From the NCBI RefSeq assembly GCF_003583365.1, contig NZ_QXED01000001.1, positions 806,001 through 870,000 of the forward strand: a DNA stretch of 64,000 bases. Reading direction: 5' to 3'. Position 1 is the first letter of the stretch. Each line of letters opens with the position of its first letter. Positions 18,632 to 27,129 of this stretch are shown here, in pieces. The DNA comes from Fibrisoma montanum. GTDB lineage: Bacteria > Bacteroidota > Bacteroidia > Cytophagales > Spirosomataceae. Made by a program: the position numbers and the translations under genes. The notes under the pieces are model-generated. The model saw nothing but the letters and a program-made list of their open reading frames with translations. It was not told the DNA's origin and ran no database searches.

Positions 18632-19030
18632 ATGATGGCAGGCCGGACTACAACCAAAACAGTGGTTGTCGTTGAGGATGACCAGGATGACTATTTGATC
18701 CTACAACAACTGTTTAGGCAATATTGCACCGATTGCATCACCATCCCGATCCATGACAGCACAACCGTTGTTGCTGAACTAGATCAGTTAAAGGTTCTTC
18801 CTGATCTTATTTTGATTGACTTAATAATGCCGTTGCAAGATGGCTTTGAGGTGCTCACTCAGTTACGAAGCCATACCCGATACGCGGCTGTAGTTATTGC
18901 GATTATGTCTGGGTTGGAAACCCCTGAATACAGGGCAAGAGCCGTAGAACTGGGCGCTGATCATTACCTCATAAAGCCCGATTCACTTAGTCAAGCCGAC
19001 CACTTCTTAACCCAACTCTTTGGCACTTGA
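18632..19030 (+). CDS. single-domain response regulator (receiver only), second of two
   Basis: A CheY-like receiver of about 132 aa. The acidic pocket is in VVVEDDQDDYL, the phospho-Asp in ILIDLIMPLQDGFE, and the conserved Lys in YLIKPDSLSQ. The Thr/Ser position is occupied by a Ser in AIMSGLE. ATG 18632 or 18635 are both possible; a TTG six bases upstream is less likely. It resembles the preceding gene in layout but is clearly diverged, so the pair is not a recent duplication. It has no output domain and no kinase partner on the element. The function is unknown beyond a phosphorelay role. Confidence 0.85.
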   Translation: MMAGRTTTKTVVVVEDDQDDYLILQQLFRQYCTDCITIPIHDSTTVVAELDQLKVLPDLILIDLIMPLQDGFEVLTQLRSHTRYAAVVIAIMSGLETPEYRARAVELGADHYLIKPDSLSQADHFLTQLFGT

Positions 19031-19177
19031 TTTAACATACTTAACTTACAGATATAGAAGATATTAATTTCTTATAGCTAGTAGATATACCACTTAGTTA
19101 ATTATGAGTTCGTTTACTTTGGTTTTTCAATCTGAGTTCTAAGATTTGCACAACCTACCGTAAACTAAACTTGTACA

Positions 19178-19342
19178 TTGAAACCTTCCTCCGATAACGT
19201 CGGCAAAATCTCTCCTGCTGAGTTCGCCCAAAAAATGGCCACTTATCTTCAACAAGTAACTACCCGATACACTCTGTCTGATCCATTGGCCAAACGGTTA
19301 AAAACCCTCAAAAACCGAGTACAGAATCAAACTGGCAGCTAA
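19178..19342 (+). CDS. possible small basic protein (54 aa)
   Basis: An open frame from TTG to TAA in the gap between the receiver genes and the restriction enzyme. The translation (KPSSDNVGKISPAEFAQKM, then TYLQQVTTRYTLSDPLAKRL) has the composition and amphipathic helical pattern of a real small protein, ending in a basic helix KTLKNRVQNQ. A TTG start and the lack of a known family make it uncertain. It could be a small DNA-binding or regulatory protein of the element. Confidence 0.35.
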   Translation: MKPSSDNVGKISPAEFAQKMATYLQQVTTRYTLSDPLAKRLKTLKNRVQNQTGS

Positions 19343-19752
19343 CGTGCATAATCGCTGCAAGTACGTTGTTTCAGCTACGTGCCAGTGTGAATGTTTAGTA
19401 GCATAGCCTTGCGTCTTTTGCACTAAACTTTGTCATTCATAGACTTATACCAGATGAGCAAAAAACAGGTAGTTTTCCTAGCCTTAAAATGGCCTTTTTG
19501 AGCTAAAAATCAACTTAGTAACCCCCCTCCCTAATTTTGACCGCACACACGTAAAACGGGCCTATCGGTCGTGCATTTCGCTCCTTTCCAGCTATTTGCC
19601 GTACCCCTCCCCGGTCATGCGGTGAACGTCTGTGCGTAGTGCATCTTACTACGTACTCCTTACAGGTGCCGTATCGTATTTGGCGAATTAGTAACTTTCA
19701 GTCTATTCAACCTTTTACGTATCTACGTACACTTATTCGTTCCTCTTGTTCC
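19343..19752. other. gap before the restriction-modification gene
   Basis: About 410 bp holding the presumed promoter of the type IIG gene. A plus-strand frame extends upstream of the chosen start, but its N-terminal ~38 residues do not look like the family. No other gene or hairpin stands out. Confidence 0.4.
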
Positions 19753-22700
19753 GTGACCTATCCCGAATTTGAAGCCCGCTGGAAACCGGCCGGTGGTGCC
19801 GAACGCGCTAATTACAGTCTATTCCTCCAGGACCTTTGCGACCTCATCGGCGTACCCCGCCCTGACCCAACTACCGACAACCCCGCCCAAGATGCCTACG
19901 TACTCGAACGGGCGGTTGAGTTTAATGAAAAAGGCAGTTCCGGCCGGACCACGATAGGCCGGATTGACCTCTACAAACGGGGCTGTTTTGTGTTGGAAAC
20001 CAAACAGGGGACTGACACACCCGACCAACAGAAGGCGGCAGAACGGGCGGAACTTGGCCTAACCGCTGAGAAACGCCGGAAAGGTCACGCCGTACGCGGA
20101 ACGGCCAAATGGCAACAGATGATGCAAACCGCCCGCCAACAGGCACTAGGCTACGTGCGAGCGTTACCGGCCGATGAACCCCGGCCGCTGTTTGTGCTGG
20201 TTGCCGATGTAGGCTACTGTATTGACCTATACAGCAACTTTGCCGGGGTGGGTGATCAGTTCGTGCCGTTTCCCGATCAAACCCGGTACCGGCTCCCATT
20301 GGCGAAACTGGCTGAGGAAGAAACGCGGGACTTGTTGCGGCTGATCTTCACGAACCCGCGCGAACTGGACCCAAGCCGCCGTTCGGCCCGCGTTACGCGG
20401 GAACTGGCTGAATACCTGGCTAAACTGTCCACTCAGTTGGAACGCTCAGGGCATACACCCGATCTGGTAGCCCAATTCCTGATGAGGTGTTTGTTTACCA
20501 TGTTCTCGGAGGATGTTGGCCTGATTCCTAAGGAGTCGTTTACGGGTATGCTACGCCAATACGCACAACCAGACCTACGGGATTTTTTACCCGATGCCTT
20601 AGAAACCCTTTGGCGTACGATGGATACGGGCGGTTTTTCGCCGGACCTGAAGGCAAGGCTACGGAAATTCAATGGTAAGCTCTTTCACGATGCCCGTGCG
20701 ATTGCGCTCAATGCCGATCAGATAGCCTTGCTGCTGAAGGCGGCTGAAGCCGATTGGACCGCCGTTGAACCGGCTATTTTTGGCACTCTGCTGGAACGGG
20801 CGTTAGACCCCCGCGAACGGCACAGCCTAGGTGCCCACTACACCCCGCGCCGGTACGTCGAACGGTTGGTCCTGCCTACGGTACTGGAACCGTTGCGCCG
20901 GGAATGGTCCGCAGCACAGGCCGCAGCCGCCCGGCTGTTGGAGGAGGGCAAAGACAAGAACGCCCGCGCCGAACTGGAACGGTTCTTACACCGCCTGACC
21001 TCTATCAAGATTTTAGACCCCGCCTGTGGTTCGGGCAATTTTCTGTACGTTACCCTTGAACACCTCAAACGGCTGGAAGGTGAAGTATTGGCCGCAATCA
21101 ACTCCTACGGTCAAACGGCCCTGTTGAACCTCAGCGGTGGCACGACCGTATCACCCCGCCAACTGTTAGGACTGGAACTGAATCCCCGCGCGGCTGCGAT
21201 TGCCGATGTAGTGTTGAAAATCGGTTACCTGCAATGGCACCTACGCACCCACGGCGTTAGTGAACTACGCGAACCGTTGTTAGATGAGTACGAGAACATA
21301 CACCAACAGGACGCCGTATTGCAGCACGGCCCGCCCGTACCCCGTATAGACGCTAACGGCCAACCCGTAACGCGGTGGGATGGTGTAACAACCAAACTAC
21401 ACCCCGTTACCGGCCAGCCCGTACCCGACGAAACCGCCCGCGTGACGGTGTATGACTATCCCAACCCAAAACCCGCCGAATGGCCGCAAGCTGACTTTAT
21501 TGTGGGGAATCCGCCATTTGTAGGCCCCGCCCGAATGCGTGACGCGTTAGGCGATGGCTACACGGAGGCACTACGTAAAACTTACAAAGGCAAAGTGCCG
21601 GATTCGGTTGATCTGGTCATGTACTGGTGGTATAACGCGGCTGAACAGGTGAAACAGGGAAGCGCCGAACGGTTCGGGTTTATTACAACCAATAGTTTAA
21701 AACAGACCTTTAACCGGCGTGTGATGCAGCCTTTTTTAGAAGGTGATGCGCCAGCGTTAGTATTAAGATTTGCTATACCTGACCATCCATGGGTTGAAAG
21801 TGCAGATGGCGCGGCTGTAACTATCGCTATGACTGTTGCGGAGAAAACAACACCCTCACGGCTAGGAACAAACCTTTCGGGACTGTTGACAACCGTAAAG
21901 ACAATCAATGTTCCCACGGGCGATGAGGCAGCAGAAGTAACTTTTGAAACGAAAGAAGGGAAAATACTATCTGACCTAACGATTGGTGTAGAATTAGATT
22001 CAGCCGGATCGTTAAAATCAAACGAGAGTATATCAAATAGAGGTTTTGAACTTGGTAGCTCAGGGTTTATTCTCAATTTTGAACAAGCTAAATTTTTAGG
22101 TGTAGACAATGATGTTGATCTAAAAAATTACATCAGACCTTATCGAAATGGCCGTGACTTAACCGACAAGCCCCGAAGTGTTTATGCAATTGATTTGTTT
22201 GGATTGTCTGAGAACGATCTACTGACACGATTCCCTGATGTATATCAACATCTTTTACAGACAGTAAAGCCTGAGCGGGATCAAAACAGAGACGAAAAAT
22301 TAAGAACAAACTGGTGGTTACATCGCCGTTCTCGAGAGGATTTACGCAAAGCCCTATTTGGCGTTAACAGGTACATTGCTACTGTTGAAACCGCAAAACA
22401 TCGAACTTTTCAGTTTCTTAATGCTGATGTACTTCCTGATAACAAGCTAATTATCATTGCCTTAGAAGATTCTTATTATTTAGGTATTTTATCAAGTAAT
22501 ATTCATGTAACGTGGGCGCTGGCAACAGGTAGCGACTTAGGAGGTAACACGCCTGTCTACGTAAAATCCCGCTCTTTTGAACCGTTTCCGTTTCCCGATG
22601 CAACACTACAACAGAAGGTCCGTATTCGTGAGCTGGCTGAGCAGTTGGACGCACACCGTAAACGCCAACAGGCCGCACACCCTACACTGACACTAACCGA

Positions 22701-23235
22701 CCTTTACAACGTAGTGGAAAAAATAAAGGCTGGTGAATCGTTAACCGCGAAGGAGCAAACGATTAATCAAATGGGGTTGGCGTCGGTGGTCCTCAGTCTG
22801 CACCAACAGATTGACGCGGCCGTTGCCGATGCCTACGGATGGCCGCACGACCTACCCGAAGCCGAAATCCTGAACCGCCTGGTTCGCCTGAACCACGAAC
22901 GAGCCGCTGAGGAGGCCGCCGGGCATATTCGCTACCTGCGCCCCGAATATCAGGCACCAGGGCAACAACAACAACTTGGTCTTGCTCTACCCGTAGCCAG
23001 TAACACGACAACGGCCACCGCCAACACTACCACGCAACAGGAATGGCCAAAGGAATTGGCCCAACAGATGCAGGCCGTTCGGGATACGGTACAACAGGCG
23101 GGCGTTCCGTTAACCGCCAAACAGGTAGCCGCCTTTTTCCAGCGTACCAAACCCGAAAAAGTACAACCGTTATTGGACACGTTAGCCACCTTAGCTCTGG
23201 TACGTCAAACGCCCGAAGGTGCCTACGCGCTGTAA
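19753..23235 (+). CDS. type IIG (MmeI-like) fused restriction endonuclease/adenine methyltransferase
   Basis: One chain of 1160 aa from the likely GTG start (VTYPEFEARWKPAGGAERAN); an ATG 114 bp upstream would add an unlikely leader. Near residues 69-85, GRIDLYKRGCFVLETKQG gives the D...ExK nuclease motif. The N6-adenine methyltransferase core has LDPACGSGNFLY near 420 and IVGNPPFVGP near 583. Target recognition is expected after that, about residues 670-935, and this part has much lower GC than the rest (30-33% in sampled lines against 58-67%). The C-terminus is helical and Gln-rich with a winged-helix-like end. No separate R, S or M gene is present, as expected for this class. DISARM-type methylases are similar in size, but no DISARM partners are here and the nuclease motif argues for type IIG. 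Confidence 0.85.
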   Translation: MTYPEFEARWKPAGGAERANYSLFLQDLCDLIGVPRPDPTTDNPAQDAYVLERAVEFNEKGSSGRTTIGRIDLYKRGCFVLETKQGTDTPDQQKAAERAELGLTAEKRRKGHAVRGTAKWQQMMQTARQQALGYVRALPADEPRPLFVLVADVGYCIDLYSNFAGVGDQFVPFPDQTRYRLPLAKLAEEETRDLLRLIFTNPRELDPSRRSARVTRELAEYLAKLSTQLERSGHTPDLVAQFLMRCLFTMFSEDVGLIPKESFTGMLRQYAQPDLRDFLPDALETLWRTMDTGGFSPDLKARLRKFNGKLFHDARAIALNADQIALLLKAAEADWTAVEPAIFGTLLERALDPRERHSLGAHYTPRRYVERLVLPTVLEPLRREWSAAQAAAARLLEEGKDKNARAELERFLHRLTSIKILDPACGSGNFLYVTLEHLKRLEGEVLAAINSYGQTALLNLSGGTTVSPRQLLGLELNPRAAAIADVVLKIGYLQWHLRTHGVSELREPLLDEYENIHQQDAVLQHGPPVPRIDANGQPVTRWDGVTTKLHPVTGQPVPDETARVTVYDYPNPKPAEWPQADFIVGNPPFVGPARMRDALGDGYTEALRKTYKGKVPDSVDLVMYWWYNAAEQVKQGSAERFGFITTNSLKQTFNRRVMQPFLEGDAPALVLRFAIPDHPWVESADGAAVTIAMTVAEKTTPSRLGTNLSGLLTTVKTINVPTGDEAAEVTFETKEGKILSDLTIGVELDSAGSLKSNESISNRGFELGSSGFILNFEQAKFLGVDNDVDLKNYIRPYRNGRDLTDKPRSVYAIDLFGLSENDLLTRFPDVYQHLLQTVKPERDQNRDEKLRTNWWLHRRSREDLRKALFGVNRYIATVETAKHRTFQFLNADVLPDNKLIIIALEDSYYLGILSSNIHVTWALATGSDLGGNTPVYVKSRSFEPFPFPDATLQQKVRIRELAEQLDAHRKRQQAAHPTLTLTDLYNVVEKIKAGESLTAKEQTINQMGLASVVLSLHQQIDAAVADAYGWPHDLPEAEILNRLVRLNHERAAEEAAGHIRYLRPEYQAPGQQQQLGLALPVASNTTTATANTTTQQEWPKELAQQMQAVRDTVQQAGVPLTAKQVAAFFQRTKPEKVQPLLDTLATLALVRQTPEGAYAL

Positions 23236-23262
23236 CCGACTGGATACACCCTACAAAGAATC

Positions 23263-23634
23263 TTAAAACCGCACTTCGTAGGGTGTACCTTTCCAGTGGT
23301 CGAGTTCGGCCCGTTGTTCATCGGTCAGACGAATTACCTCAGCCGATGGAAACAAACCGGGTGTTTTGAGTAATCGACGTAAACGCCGGGCTAAATTGTT
23401 GCGCGGGTTACTGTGCCGGTTCCTGATGTTGTGTGCCACCCGGCTAAACGGATCTTCTTTTGACCCCTTACCATACTGCCTGAACTGAGGGCTGAGGCTC
23501 ATCAACAGATCGTCGTCAGTTCTGAGCATCACCGCCGACACAAACCGACGAACACCCGGTTTGCTCTGGTCAGGAATAGGGACACCCGTAACCGGACAGA
23601 ACACCCGCTCACCTGTGGATTCATCCGGTTTCAC
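23263..23634 (-). CDS. hypothetical element protein with CPVTG motif
   Basis: A 123-aa frame starting at GTG. It opens with FCPVTGVPI, followed by RRFVSAVML, and has a basic middle (HNIRNRHSNPRNNLARRLRRLL). Proteins with a CPVTG start and an HNIRN segment occur, as I recall, on Bacteroidota mobile elements, but I know no function. It is convergent with the restriction gene; an inverted repeat (ACACCCTAC/GTAGGGTGT) lies at the junction. The real start is uncertain because there is no ATG upstream. Confidence 0.5.
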   Translation of the reverse strand: MKPDESTGERVFCPVTGVPIPDQSKPGVRRFVSAVMLRTDDDLLMSLSPQFRQYGKGSKEDPFSRVAHNIRNRHSNPRNNLARRLRRLLKTPGLFPSAEVIRLTDEQRAELDHWKGTPYEVRF

Positions 23635-24384
23635 CCTGTCACAATGTACCCCGAAGTACTCTTATAAAACAAAACTTCTGGACCTTATAGACCAACAGCG
23701 AATGACTCTCGCTGAGGTAGCCTATGTAAGTCCAGAAGCTATTGCGAATATAATACAGGAATTGCTCAATAAACCCAAAGCCGAATGGCGCAAGGTATTC
23801 CATCATAGCAAGGAAAATCCCAACACGGTTAGTGACTCGCGACAAAGATAGACCAACCGCCCGTTACTTCCTTGCCTTATTCCCCTTCGCCTGGGCGGTT
23901 CTTCCTCGCCCAACTAACCGGCGGTTTCCCATTTTCAAAATCGCAATCCTCAAACATAAAATTAAAAGGCAGGAATCATTCAGGACCCATAACAGCCCCA
24001 ATCCATTAAGCCGGGGGGGTATTTAAAACGGTTTTGCCTCTGAGGACTACCATACTATTGCCCCGGCGTACTCTCGGGCGAATATTTTTTGATAAGAACT
24101 CCCTTTTCTGGAAGAGAGTAAGACATAAGGGGGGCGATTCAGCCAGATTGAGCCGGTCTTTTACAGGTACATACGGTCAGTCTCTTGCAAAGATTGAGAG
24201 TAAACTCATTTCCTGTAGGTGCTTAACTAATCCGCCATTAGGGTAAAAAAGCTCGGGTGGACTGCCGCAACATGGTAATTTTGAATTTAGTTTTTTTGAA
24301 ATTATCACAAATCGATTAATAGGCTATCAATCAAAGGGTTGACTATATTCATATACTCAATGCACCCCTAGTCTATGTGCTTAT
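23635..24384. other. accessory-element gap with no firm gene
   Basis: About 750 bp between the CPVTG gene and the small 53-aa gene. A plus-strand frame here (stop at 23849-23851) has a protein-like C-terminal half, but no acceptable start codon clear of the neighbouring gene. It may be a decayed gene. A second frame at 24034-24246 looks like noise. Confidence 0.35.
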
Positions 24385-24546
24385 ATGTATCGTTGCATGA
24401 CGCAAAAGCGCTATACCCAAAAAATATCGGATTACGTAACGACGATTGCGGTTATACAGCCGAATGAAAAAGCCGACCTACTCGTTAAGTCTTATCTGCT
24501 CAAGTTGTTCAACCAATACTTTGACCGTTGTCCGGTGTTAGAGTAA
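24385..24546 (+). CDS. small hypothetical protein (53 aa)
   Basis: ATG to TAA, giving MYRCMTQKRYTQK, ISDYVTTIAVIQPNEKADLL and VKSYLLKLFNQYFDRCPVLE. The composition is natural, with a hydrophobic/charged alternation suggesting two helices. It ends ~40 bp from the convergent Rep-like gene. I do not recognise the family. A small regulatory or replication-accessory protein of the element is possible. Confidence 0.45.
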   Translation: MYRCMTQKRYTQKISDYVTTIAVIQPNEKADLLVKSYLLKLFNQYFDRCPVLE

Positions 24547-24583
24547 ATAGATAGATTATGTTTAGAGACTCCGAACTTACCAA

Positions 24584-25561
24584 TTAGTGAAGTGTAGGTT
24601 TGCGACAACCCGCGATCTGCCAACGCTCTACACACATATTCAGCTCTCGTTCGTACTTACCGGTGTGCATTATATCAAGATAAGCGGTTAACTGTTCTCG
24701 TATCTTGCGTTCAACCTCGACAGGGCGGTCAGCGGCTGTCCAATTCTGCTGTACGATAGCGTCGAATTTAGGACGTTCTCGCTCGCGTTGCTTACGAATA
24801 CGGCTATAATCAGCGCGGTTGTATTTGGCCTTGTTAACATGCCAGTATGACGGATTCCGGCCTTTCGCCAAAAGATAGCCTTGGTCCAGCGGTAAGGCGT
24901 CGGGTTCAAGATCAACACAATCCCAAATAACTTTGCCAAAAGCATTGAGCAACTTAGTAGCCATTGGCTCTGCGAACAAAGGTAAAGCAAGGTCCGCCAG
25001 AGTTTTGGGTTGTGTGTTGCCAAAGTATGCCATTTTATCGGCGTGGATTTCGACACGCAACAACCCACCTGATGGCTCGTAAAGTTTCAAGCGGTGCTGG
25101 CTGGCCTGCAGATCGGAGTACAAGAGGCCTGTCCTCATTCGTCCACGCTTAGCCACAACGCCGAGATAACTAAGAGCGTTTCCCACAATGGCTTTGGCAT
25201 CTTGCACCTGAACTGTTGCCGTGACTTCAAGGTTATTCAAATTGGTCTCAAACAAATTAACTCGTAAATCTGTCGCCAAATCGTCTAACACTTTTAAGGT
25301 GTCATAAGGGTCTAAAAAGCTGAAACAGTGTTGTTCCTGATTATGAAACTTTGCCAACGATCCCCTAAGTTGCACCGAATAATGGGTAGTGCTATCGGCG
25401 CGTGGCTGAATAAACAAATGTAGCCCCTTGTATACAGTTCTAAGTGGGCGCAATTCCCGAATATCACCATAGGTTGGCGAAAAGAGACGTTCAATATCTA
25501 ACCGGGCAATGAGGTGTTCGACATCGACCACCGCATTCATCGTTTTCATGCCGCAATACAT
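24584..25561 (-). CDS. Rep-like protein (phage/plasmid replication gene II/X family)
   Basis: The 325-aa protein has LRGSLAKFHNQEQH near residue 70, then NLNNLEVTATVQV, LKLYEPSGG and LLRVEIHADKM, and late KGRNPSYW followed by a basic stretch. This series resembles Bacteroidota proteins of the filamentous-phage gene II/X replication group, which start rolling-circle replication; the family link is from memory of the motif order and is distant. Starts at 25561, 25549 or 25540 are all possible. Its start lies 9 bp from the end of the HTH gene upstream, so the two form an operon. A Rep gene on an integrated element implies a circular replicating phase. Confidence 0.6.
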   Translation of the reverse strand: MYCGMKTMNAVVDVEHLIARLDIERLFSPTYGDIRELRPLRTVYKGLHLFIQPRADSTTHYSVQLRGSLAKFHNQEQHCFSFLDPYDTLKVLDDLATDLRVNLFETNLNNLEVTATVQVQDAKAIVGNALSYLGVVAKRGRMRTGLLYSDLQASQHRLKLYEPSGGLLRVEIHADKMAYFGNTQPKTLADLALPLFAEPMATKLLNAFGKVIWDCVDLEPDALPLDQGYLLAKGRNPSYWHVNKAKYNRADYSRIRKQRERERPKFDAIVQQNWTAADRPVEVERKIREQLTAYLDIMHTGKYERELNMCVERWQIAGCRKPTLH

Positions 25562-25570
25562 ATGCCCCGT

Positions 25571-25891
25571 TCAAATACTTCTATTCTGTTTGAAACGACG
25601 CGATTCTTTCATTGCAGCCAGGACGTCAGCACGGTGGTAACGTACTCGTCCATTAATTTTTCGAGGAATAAGAATAGCAGGCCTATCGTCCCGGTCTTTT
25701 GCCCAATCGTTTAAGGTAGTCAGTGAAACTTGTAGTGTTTCGGCGGTCTGCTTACGGGTCATTAAGTCAGGCAGAACTGCTCCCTCAGGCTTAGGTGGTG
25801 TGTAATTAGCAAGGGCGTTTGCCAGGCGTTCATCAAGCAGTTGCGTTAACTGCTCAGGGGTCATTGTAATTTGGATAACAGTACCGTACAT
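25571..25891 (-). CDS. helix-turn-helix protein, excisionase/MerR-like (HTH_17)
   Basis: A 106-aa protein whose C-terminal half is a clear DNA-binding winged HTH: DLMTRKQTAETLQVSLTTLN, DWAKDRD, then IPRKINGRVRYHRADVLAAM. This is the usual form of excisionase-like proteins on Bacteroidota elements, which often act both as directionality factor and as regulator. The N-terminus is a short coiled helix (TPEQLTQLLDERLANAL). An internal ATG 27 bp in is an alternative start. It lies directly upstream of the Rep-like gene. Two GTAC-containing repeats just before its start could be an operator. Confidence 0.8.
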   Translation of the reverse strand: MYGTVIQITMTPEQLTQLLDERLANALANYTPPKPEGAVLPDLMTRKQTAETLQVSLTTLNDWAKDRDDRPAILIPRKINGRVRYHRADVLAAMKESRRFKQNRSI

Positions 25892-25984
25892 AGTTGGTTT
25901 TCGATAAGTACAGTACGAAATTGGTGTGAGTTGATGGCTACAATTTTACGGGTGTAACATTCCCCGTAACCTGTTAAGTAAAGT

Positions 25985-26914
25985 TTAGTCGCGTGTAATA
26001 TGCAGGTTGATACGGCCTCTCACAGAGTTACTTATACCATCATCCTCTCTCATCTTCTCTAATTCCCGTTCGACTGTTTCGGCTTGGGGTAATCCTTCGA
26101 CACAAGCAGACAGAAATTCCGCTAACTCATTGATTGAATGGTCAAGCAAGGGTTTTCCCGGTTTCACTTGAATAAATGAAAGTTGGGCAAACAGTTCGTA
26201 TAAACTCCTATTTGTTCCAGTCCACCTTAATTTGACGTATGGTTTAGAAGATTGTTGATTCTGAACTGTGATTTTGTGCGTATCGCTTGGCAAAAGTGTA
26301 ATAAGATCAGGATGGTTTTTATAAACGATAGATTTCGTTATTGCTTGATACAGAACAGCAGCCCCAAAAGCAAACCCTTCGGTTATTGATTTTATCAGCC
26401 TGATAAGAACGGGGGGAGTGTCAGCAGCATCAACTATGTATTGTTCTTCAGTAACATACTCATTCCAATAGGGGTCAACTGCTTCATCCATTATTGCAGC
26501 TTGAAAACCACCTATATCACGATACTCGCCTATGATTGGTTTTTTAGGTGGCTCAATATCAAACAGTAAGCCATCAAAGCTATCTATCTGCCTACCGAAC
26601 TCGTTGTTAAGGTACTCCGTAATCTGATTGTAAGTATTGGCTAACTTATTGAGATATATAATGTCATGCTGGTCACGCCCTATTGTGAGCATATTAGCCT
26701 CCACTTCCTTGCTTAATCCAGTTAAGCAGTCCTGCAGTTGTTGACGGGTTTCGTAAAAAAAATGCATAGTCTCCCTACTTACGGCTAATCGAGCATCTTC
26801 ACCCGGTAACTTCTTCAATTGTGTCTCATAAGCTGCAAATGACAAAAGGCCGGTATATGACCAACAATTGAATAAATTGACCAGTTGGTCATATTGGGTT
26901 GTTTGTAAATTCAT
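25985..26914 (-). CDS. unrecognised 309-aa element protein
   Basis: I do not recognise this protein with confidence. It is mostly alpha-helical and acidic without a signal peptide or membrane segment. The C-terminal third has KPYVKLRWTGTNRSLYEL, a W-T-G-x(4)-L-x-E-L pattern that also occurs near the C-terminus of RteC-like regulators of Bacteroidota elements; the resemblance is weak. It lies between the HTH gene and the integrase, all on the minus strand, with gaps of ~95 and ~215 bp. A regulatory or maintenance role for the element is a guess. GC is lower than in the surrounding chromosome. Confidence 0.55.
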   Translation of the reverse strand: MNLQTTQYDQLVNLFNCWSYTGLLSFAAYETQLKKLPGEDARLAVSRETMHFFYETRQQLQDCLTGLSKEVEANMLTIGRDQHDIIYLNKLANTYNQITEYLNNEFGRQIDSFDGLLFDIEPPKKPIIGEYRDIGGFQAAIMDEAVDPYWNEYVTEEQYIVDAADTPPVLIRLIKSITEGFAFGAAVLYQAITKSIVYKNHPDLITLLPSDTHKITVQNQQSSKPYVKLRWTGTNRSLYELFAQLSFIQVKPGKPLLDHSINELAEFLSACVEGLPQAETVERELEKMREDDGISNSVRGRINLHITRD

Positions 26915-27129
26915 TCCTGTAAGTGGGTGATTATTAAGGCAACTTTCTTCGAGTTAGCGCAGAATAAGTCTCAGTAAATAATGCCAGTAATATCATATTA
27001 CTTTGTTCAATGAACTAATTGGAAAAGTCTTCTTGTCGGCGTTCCCTGCAAATTGTGGGTGTTCCAACATCAACAAGGCGTTTTACTCAGTGGCCTGTGA
27101 TTTTCATATTTGAATTGCTAAGACACACT

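Noticed and set aside
19753-23235. Reading the large methyltransferase as a DISARM DrmMI protein or BREX PglX
   Set aside because: No drmA/B/C or other BREX genes are near it, the BREX locus lies ~15 kb away across core genes, and an N-terminal D...ExK nuclease motif points to a fused type IIG enzyme.
23561-23851. Plus-strand frame with a protein-like C-terminal half (YKTKLLDLIDQQR...)
   Set aside because: The first ~30 residues overlap the minus-strand CPVTG gene and no suitable start codon lies after that overlap. It may be a decayed gene, but it cannot be supported as a real one.
24034-24246. 70-residue plus-strand frame in the element
   Set aside because: The composition is irregular, and no helix or strand pattern or family could be seen.
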